Shown here: piece after piece, positions 57,851 to 64,000 of the stretch
Numbering within the stretch: position 1 is the first letter of the stretch
Layout of the letters: every line of letters begins with the position of its first letter
NCBI GenBank assembly: GCA_951812925.1
Contig: OX638369.1
Span: forward strand, 50,215,061 to 50,279,060
Direction: 5' to 3'
DNA length: 64,000 nt
Source of the DNA: Calliopum simillimum
Lineage: Eukaryota > Arthropoda > Insecta > Diptera > Lauxaniidae
Program-made: the position numbers and the translations under genes
The notes under the pieces: generated by a model
The model's input: the letters and a program-made list of their open reading frames with translations, nothing else
What the model was told of the DNA's origin: nothing
The model's database searches: none

Positions 57851-59224
57851 ACACGGTGTGCCTTAACCCGTTCTAAATCGGACGTCGTAGCACATAAAAT
57901 TTTTTTCCAGATTCTGTTTATTTATCGTTCAAATGATGTATAAAAAAATTTTCACTCGTGACTCCTCGACTAAATTTTGAGATAATCGCTTTTCCAATTG
58001 GGGCATTTTCCCATACAAAAAGAAAAAATTTTTTTTTTTAACTACTTTAAACAAAAATTAAAATAATCACAATCGATGTGTTTTGCAATGCGTAACACGA
58101 ATCCAACCTCAGAATTGCTCTATCGTGTATAGTTTATGAGATATTGTAACCTAAAGACCAAAAAAAGTTGTTTTTTGCCATATAACTATGTAACATATCA
58201 TTTATTCGTCAAATGTGGCTTAAATACTTGAAAGCCCTAATCTTTTCCGTTAAAACCTAATTTAAGTTATATTTATATCTTCATGCTTCTAAGAGATATC
58301 GTAGACCGAAGTATTGTCAAAACGGGTTTTTTGCAATTTTGTGTCTTTTTAGGTTAGGATATCTTTGAGAAAAAAAAAGAATTCAACATAATTTAAATAA
58401 GGTTTTAAAGGCAAAGATTAGGACTTTAAAATTGCTTACCAGATTTAACGAAATTAAAATTTCTTTCACATTTTAAACATGTTCAACGAACCGACTACTT
58501 CTAAATTCAGCAGTTTAACACCTCTAGTGTTGTTACGTGTATGGCATACAGCTGAATTTTGAAATGGTCGGTTCGTTGAACATGTTTAAAATGTGAAAGA
58601 AACTTTAATTTCGTTAAATCTGGTAAGCAACTTTAAAGTCCTAATCTTTGCCTTTAAAACCTAATTTAAATTATGTTGAATTCTTTTTTTTTCTCAAAGA
58701 TATCCTAACCTAAAAAGACACAAAAGTGCAAAAAACCCGTTTTGACAATATTTCGGTCTACGATATCTCTTAGAAGCATGAAGATATAAATATAACTTAA
58801 ATTAGGTTTTAACGGAAAAGATTAAGGCTTTCAAGTATTTAAGCCACATTTGACGAATAAATGATATGTTACATAGTTATATTGCTTCAAAAAATGGCAA
58901 AAAACGACTTTTTTTGGTCTTTAGGTTACAATATCTCATAAACTATACACGATAGAGCAATTCTGAGGTTGGATTCGTGTTACGCATTGCAAAACACATC
59001 GATTGTAATTATTTTAATTTTTGTTTAATGTAGTTAAAAAAAAAAATTTTTTCTTTTTGTATGGGAAAATGCCCCAATTGGAAAAGCGATTATCTCAAAA
59101 TTTAGTCGAGGAGTCACGAGTGAAAATTTTTTTATACATCATTTGAACGATAAGTAAACAGAATCTGGAAAAAAATTTGATGTGCTACGACGTCCGATTT
59201 AGAACGGGTTAAGGCACACCGTGC
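57851..59224. mobile_element. TA-flanked near-complete palindrome, 1.37 kb
   Basis: ACACGGTGTGCCTTAACCCG at the left is mirrored at 59205-59224, TA on each side (57849-57850, 59225-59226). The arms run about 650 bp with very few mismatches (57851-58505, 58555-59224), leaving a spacer of about 50 bp around 58505-58555. No coding capacity. A transcript would fold into a long hairpin. Confidence 0.9.
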
Positions 59225-59559
59225 TAAGTCAAACATTGCTATCGCAATTCATTCATAAACCAACTTTTTCATACAGAAAAGTCTCATATTTTTTGTTTTA
59301 ATAGCTCTGTCTGAAATTAAAAAATAGATTCAATCGTTTACAAATTTCCAAACTTGTCTTAAAATTTATCAATTATATATTAGTTTTTACAAAAAACTAA
59401 GTATGAGAAATTTATTTTGACACTTGAAAATTTTGGCCGATTATAATTATAATAAAAAATTAATGTAGACAATTAATGTATTTTTTCCAATTTTATAAAA
59501 TTAACGAGGGCTGTTTCATAAGTACGAGATTTTTTGAATAAGATATATTTTTTTCGACA

Positions 59560-60860
59560 AAAAAATGTTGTTTATGCTTCAAATCAATATCGAATTTGTC
59601 CAAAACTCAGAATAGTATTCGGCGGTTATATGTAGTTCTCCCCTGTTCAAGGTAATCAATGTGAATGACACCGCGTGCATTCCACAAAACAATAGCCCGA
59701 AGAAATCTATTGTCTTAGCGCTTGGTGTCTTGTGATGAATCCGTGTTTTGTCTACGTTAAAGAAACGGCACACAGTGCACTGTTTCATACAATCTAGACG
59801 TGAAAAATTTAAAATGTTAAAATATGTCTATTGACCTAATGAAATAGAGTGAAATGATTTTGGCGCGGGTGTGGGGGTAATCCCCATACGAAAAAAAAGA
59901 ACAAAACGTTATATCGCTGCACTTGCAGTAGCTATTATTACAAAACTCTGTAAACAGGAGTATACTGCGTTTACCAAATACCCTGCAAGAAATTAGAGGA
60001 AATTGAACAAAGGGGTGTTGCACCCCCCATACAAAAAACACCTCAAAAGCTATATCTCTGCACCTGTATCAGTTTTTATTACAAAACTGTGTGCCCAAAA
60101 AAATACTACGTTCACCATACGGGGAAATCGAACAAGGGAGCGTTGCACACCCCATACAAAAAAACAAATCAATTGCTAAAGTATCTCTACACCTGGAGCA
60201 GTTACCATTACAAAACTTTGTATGCAGGAGCTTACTGAGTTCATCAAACACCTTGCAAAAATTGAAGTAGTTTGAACAAGGGGGCGTTGCACCTCCATAC
60301 AAAAAAAACATATCAATTGATATATCTATGCAGTTATTACTAAAAATTTCATATTGAGAACATGTATTTTATTTAGAAAGAGTGCTAAAATATGGGGGCT
60401 TTACACCCCTACACAAAAAAAAACTTAAAATGCTCTACTTATGTATGAACCTTTATCATTATAAAATTTAGTACACACAAAAATTTAAAATTAAGATTTC
60501 GAATTTTTCACGTCTAGTACACTAAAACGAGACACTAAGGCGCAAAAGTTTAATACTGTCAAAGAGTGACCAATCGCGGCATCCATCATACGGATAGCTT
60601 TTTCAGGTACAAATATTCATGTAAAATGTGATGTACCCGCTCAGTTAAAAAGCCTACAGCCTCAGCAAACTCATGCACTTTCATTCTCCAATCGTCCTTT
60701 ATCATTGCATGGATTTTACGACGAGTTTCGGCGCGACGACTTGTTTTGGGCAAACTAAACGTTCGGGGTCACGGACCTCAGTAAACCACTTCTTAAGCAT
60801 TGAAATTGATACTGCAGAGTCCCCATAGTATTTGTCAAGCCTATTCTTGGTTTCGGTGAT
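59560..60860 (-). pseudogene. mariner transposase remnant, split by an insertion
   Basis: Minus-strand frames give KNRLDKYYGDSAVSISMLKK, WFTEVRDPERLV (helix-turn-helix region, 60850-60740), then DDWRMKVHEFAEAVGFLTER and VHHILHEYLYLKKLS (60700-60590), the linker typical of mos1-like mariners. After an insertion (59790-60522) the catalytic domain resumes with DKTRIHHKTPSAKTI and FCGMHAVSFTLITLNRGELH (59760-59600). The third Asp region is lost. It is dead. Confidence 0.85.
59790..60522. mobile_element. Tandem-repeat element inserted in mariner
   Basis: Inverted ends tctagacgtgaaaaattt (59792) and aatttttcacgtctag (60507-60522) bound five or so units of about 120-145 bp, each with ggggcgttgcacccccatac, tatatctctgcacctg and attacaaaactctgt. 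The two halves of the mariner transposase lie on either side. The target duplication is unclear. Confidence 0.7.
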
Positions 60861-61659
60861 ACTACGAATTATAAGCGCAAGTTCTGAGAAAAACCTGGGC
60901 AAATTTGGACAAGAGGGCGTGGCACCTCCCATATAAGCAAAAGCTTCAAGACGCTATATTCAAAGCGTTTTTTGAGATAATCGAACCAAATTTGACTCAG
61001 ACACTAAGAACTATAAATGCAAGCTTTGAGCAAAAACTGGTGAACAGCAGTGTAGGGTAATTATTTTTTGGCCAGGCCAAAGGTTACATTCTTGCTCATT
61101 TTATTTATTTTTGTTAAAATTCACAAGATTGTCAGCTTTTCAGAGATGTCAAACACAAACTAAATGACCCAGCTCACTCAAAATTCCAAATTGGTCTGCT
61201 TGTAGGTGAAAGTTGATGGGGCAGTGTTGAATTTAAAGTTACTGTATGGGAAATTTAAAAAGTCTCGAACTTATCAAACAGCCCTTTTATATCACTTGAA
61301 TGGATTGATAAAAAAAATTTAAAAATCTTGGAGTTATAGTCGCTTAAGTAGACTCCGATTTTTTCTCATACAAATTATATTAAATTAAAACACTCTGATG
61401 GCGTCGTCTACGGAATGGTACTACGAAGATGAAATTACAGCGGTATTCCAGCATTGTGTGGGTAAGGCAGCTGCAAAGTTTTCCTTCGAAATTTCTTAAC
61501 CTATTTATATTTAAATAAGGGAAATTTTTGATGGAACTGCATTTAACTCTTAATAGAATTTTTTTTTTTTAATTTTTGAATTCAATGTGTACTCGTATCA
61601 TGTTTTTTTTTTTTGTAAGAAATCAAATAATCATGTCACATGTTCCATTACGTTATATA

Positions 61660-61995
61660 CAAATCGAAACTCACCACTCACTGACAAATCAATTGAAATA
61701 ATGCCAAAAATTTATGCAAAATGCAAGACACTTTTCGAAATCGTATAATATAAAAACCGAACTTTCGAAATTAAATTGTACTAAATATTCACCAAGTAAT
61801 AAGCGCGTCTTAACTGAAAATGAACTCAAGTAATCAATATAAACTGATGTGGGGTTCTTTGTGAAAGTAAACACAAAGTAGCTTTGCCGCTGAAATGAAA
61901 CTTTGTTATATAGCGGAATGAATGTGTTAAGACGCGTCTTCAATCTCATTCTCACTCTGCCTTCAGAACTGATAAGGTTTGTTTGTATTGCTAAA
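61660..61995 (-). repeat. Diverged duplicate of 57130-57380
   Basis: Blocks in the same order and orientation include aaactcaccactcactga with aaactcaccgttcactga, a tataatata..cga box, and cgcgtcttcaatctcattct with cgcgtcttcactctcattcg. Spacing differs by tens of bases. On the minus strand the tata box followed by TCAGTGA and GGTGAG looks like promoter, initiator and donor, which may be chance. Confidence 0.45.
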
Positions 61996-62806
61996 TAATT
62001 ATCATGCTTTTGTTTAGATTTTTGAAAATTTTGCTTAAACGCTCAGACACTTTTAGGTATTTCCCATCCCATCCCACTTTTGCAATTTTAATTGATTATT
62101 TCGAAAAATTTTAGGAAAAAAGAACCATTTGTTTATTTTTGAATTTTGAATTTTGATAAAAATATGAATTTTTAACATTACCGCGTAGTTCTTTTACTTT
62201 GGGAAAATCTGGCAAAACACATTTTTTTTTAAAGGTGCTAAATCAGCGCATATTGGGATAGGCCGGAACTAAAAATGAGTCACATCTTTTAAATACCTTA
62301 ATTTTCAAATGGTGTCTGAAGCTTACGGCTCTTTATTTGAGGATTTGTGCCAAGGTGTCTGCTATTTCAGATATTGTTTTTTGTAGCTGTTGTATATTTT
62401 TGTTTATAAACGTAATAAAAGCAACAAAAAAATCTATGTTTTCAAAAATTTACTTTTATTCTGGCGATCATTATCCACCATTATTTGGAACAGACGCGTT
62501 CTTTGCTATCTTGAGTCATTGTCTTGAAATGTTTATTGAATGCCACAATTAGTTAAGTCGATAACTCTGCTGAGGATATCAAACAGCACTGTCATAAAAG
62601 AGATTAGTGTTAACAACCAAACTTGGTGCAGATCTAACACGGACTTGTAATCTAAAATTTCGCATCTGAAGTCATGCAGATGTTTATATGGAAAACCTTC
62701 ATTCACTGTTCTTCTTAGGAACGTGATTAGGTACATTGTACCAATCGCCGCTCCATTGAGATATAAGTACGATCCTGGTACCAGACAAACGTGTGCATGT
62801 ATAGAC

Positions 62807-63401
62807 TAGAGCCAGTGGCGGATCCAAGGGGGGCGAGTGATTACATTTTTTTAAAAATTATATGTAAAGATTTTAAAAACATTCTGCTATTAACTGGAAA
62901 TGTAGCCAATCGGCCCCCTCTTGACTGTGCTGGATCCGCCACTGACTAGAGCTGGGCACAAATACTTTTTATCGAGGCCCGAGCCCGGCCCAATTCTACC
63001 ATATTAAGTACTACATATTGACACTCATTTTATGATTTAAAACACTTATAACTTATTGATGAAGCTAAATCAATGATTTTCAAATGAAAAAAAACAAACA
63101 TTATACATGAAGTGCTTACTTGAGTTATTTGAACGAATCTAATAAGACGTTTTGATAGTCTTGATTTACTCCATTATCATTCTCAGCCTCTCAATTATGT
63201 ATGTATATATTTTTATGTAAGAACAGAATTTTTTCCAAGTTTATGCTTCCCAACCTTCCCGTGATTTACGGGCCTTTACGGGCTTCTAGTTTTCGATCCC
63301 GCACAAAAGCCGCGTGAAACTAGATTTCATGGCCCGAGCCCGTCGCTGAAGAGCCAAAACCTACGGGTCACGAAAAATTACATGACCTGTGCGCAGCTCT
63401 A
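62807..63401. mobile_element. hAT-like MITE (TAGAGCTG ends)
   Basis: Ends TAGAGCTGGGCACA (allowing for the nested insert at the left) and TAGAGCTGCGCACA (inverted, ending 63401). The flanking 8-mers GTATAGAC and GTATCAAC agree at six of eight positions. The interior is rich in gggcccgag/cgggcttt blocks. No transposase is encoded. Confidence 0.75.
62813..62944. mobile_element. hAT MITE, 132 bp, perfect 8-bp duplication
   Basis: CAGTGGCGGATCCA at the left is mirrored by TGGATCCGCCACTG at the right. ACTAGAGC lies immediately on both sides (62805-62812 and 62945-62952). It has landed six bases into the older TAGAG element. The remaining window to 64000 shows no recognisable gene. Confidence 0.88.
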
Positions 63402-64000
63402 GTATCAACATAAGTTTCCCCACGGATAATTGCGAAACCTATACAAAATTTCTGTCTTCTCTGAGTCACGAAACCCAATCACCTATTTACAATGCACTTC
63501 AAACTGTCTTCTGGCGATTTGGGCATAAACTACCGCCGGGCCATAATAAACTGGCTAGATTGGGCACACCGGTCACCCATGGTACCATATATATATGGGT
63601 GATTCTTAGATAACTGTGCTTTTTCGAGTTGTAAAAGTGGCAGATAATTTTTTTGGATTTTTGCAAGTTTCTTCATGCTATCTTATGTAAACACACTCTT
63701 AAAACTAATTTTTTAAGTAGATCAACTACAAGTGTGAATTTACGGCTTTGAGGTCGAAATTAAGAAATTTTGCTGCCACGTTTGTGACCAAATTGCCACG
63801 TTTGTGACATTTTAGCCACAGTATGGAAAAATGATGGTTTTGAAGCGTTTTGATGAGAGATATATTGCACATAATGACAAATTTACACTTCAAGACTGAT
63901 TTTGCAACAGCGTCATGTCTCCAGTGGTCCATTTTTTTAAACCCTATTGCCCTAAAGATCAACAATGGTTTCCTGTTCTCTGTTTTTATAGCCGTTTATG

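Noticed and set aside
61689..61955. 88-codon minus-strand ORF as a gene
   Set aside because: In the duplicated block the homologous frame of 57.3 kb is a different one, and this frame has no conserved content.

Overview
The window is an AT-rich stretch of insect nuclear DNA, almost certainly from a higher (cyclorrhaphan) fly. Evidence: intron-containing genes with GT-AG junctions, a Rel/NF-kB gene of the dorsal/Dif type with the fly-style glutamine-rich tail, and a dense load of short inverted-repeat transposons, Helitron-like elements and LINE remnants. I cannot name the species. No bacterial features, CRISPR arrays or rRNA genes were seen.

Genes (left 28 kb). Positions 1592-4107 (+) hold the last two coding exons of a UBR7-type E3 ubiquitin ligase (UBR box tail, PHD finger, conserved C-terminal domain); its 5' exon is not identified. 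Its 1.28 kb intron contains, on the opposite strand, a complete two-exon Rsph9 gene (radial spoke head protein of motile cilia and sperm flagella). From 27831 down to 8454 (-) lies a complete Rel transcription factor gene, best read as Dif (dorsal is the alternative). All its splice phases close. The sequence supports two products that share residues 1-361. Isoform A (769 aa) splices from an internal donor at 17990 to an NLS exon and a polyQ tail. Isoform B (1104 aa) reads through that donor into a 2.2 kb exon with a long acidic/serine/proline tail. The Dif introns carry LINE fragments, MITEs and a retroposon-like repeat.

Repeat country (28-64 kb). I recognised no complete host gene here. It holds: a hAT element with perfect 8-bp target duplications, itself invaded by a TA-flanked element; a 2.7 kb TA-flanked fold-back; a retroposon-like repeat with tRNA-like interior and 16-17 bp target duplications (second copy in the first Dif intron); a 4 kb nested palindrome with a distinctive core transposon; a Tc1/mariner element with two in-frame stops; decayed LOA/I-like and jockey-like LINEs; two large TA-flanked fold-backs of 1.84 and 1.37 kb; a mariner remnant split by a tandem-repeat element; and two nested hAT-type MITEs.

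How it fits together: the three genes are functionally unrelated (ubiquitin ligase, cilium component, Toll-pathway effector). The main biology is gene-within-gene packing of Rsph9, isoform choice at Dif, and repeated nested insertion, including several long hairpins that could feed the endogenous siRNA pathway if transcribed.
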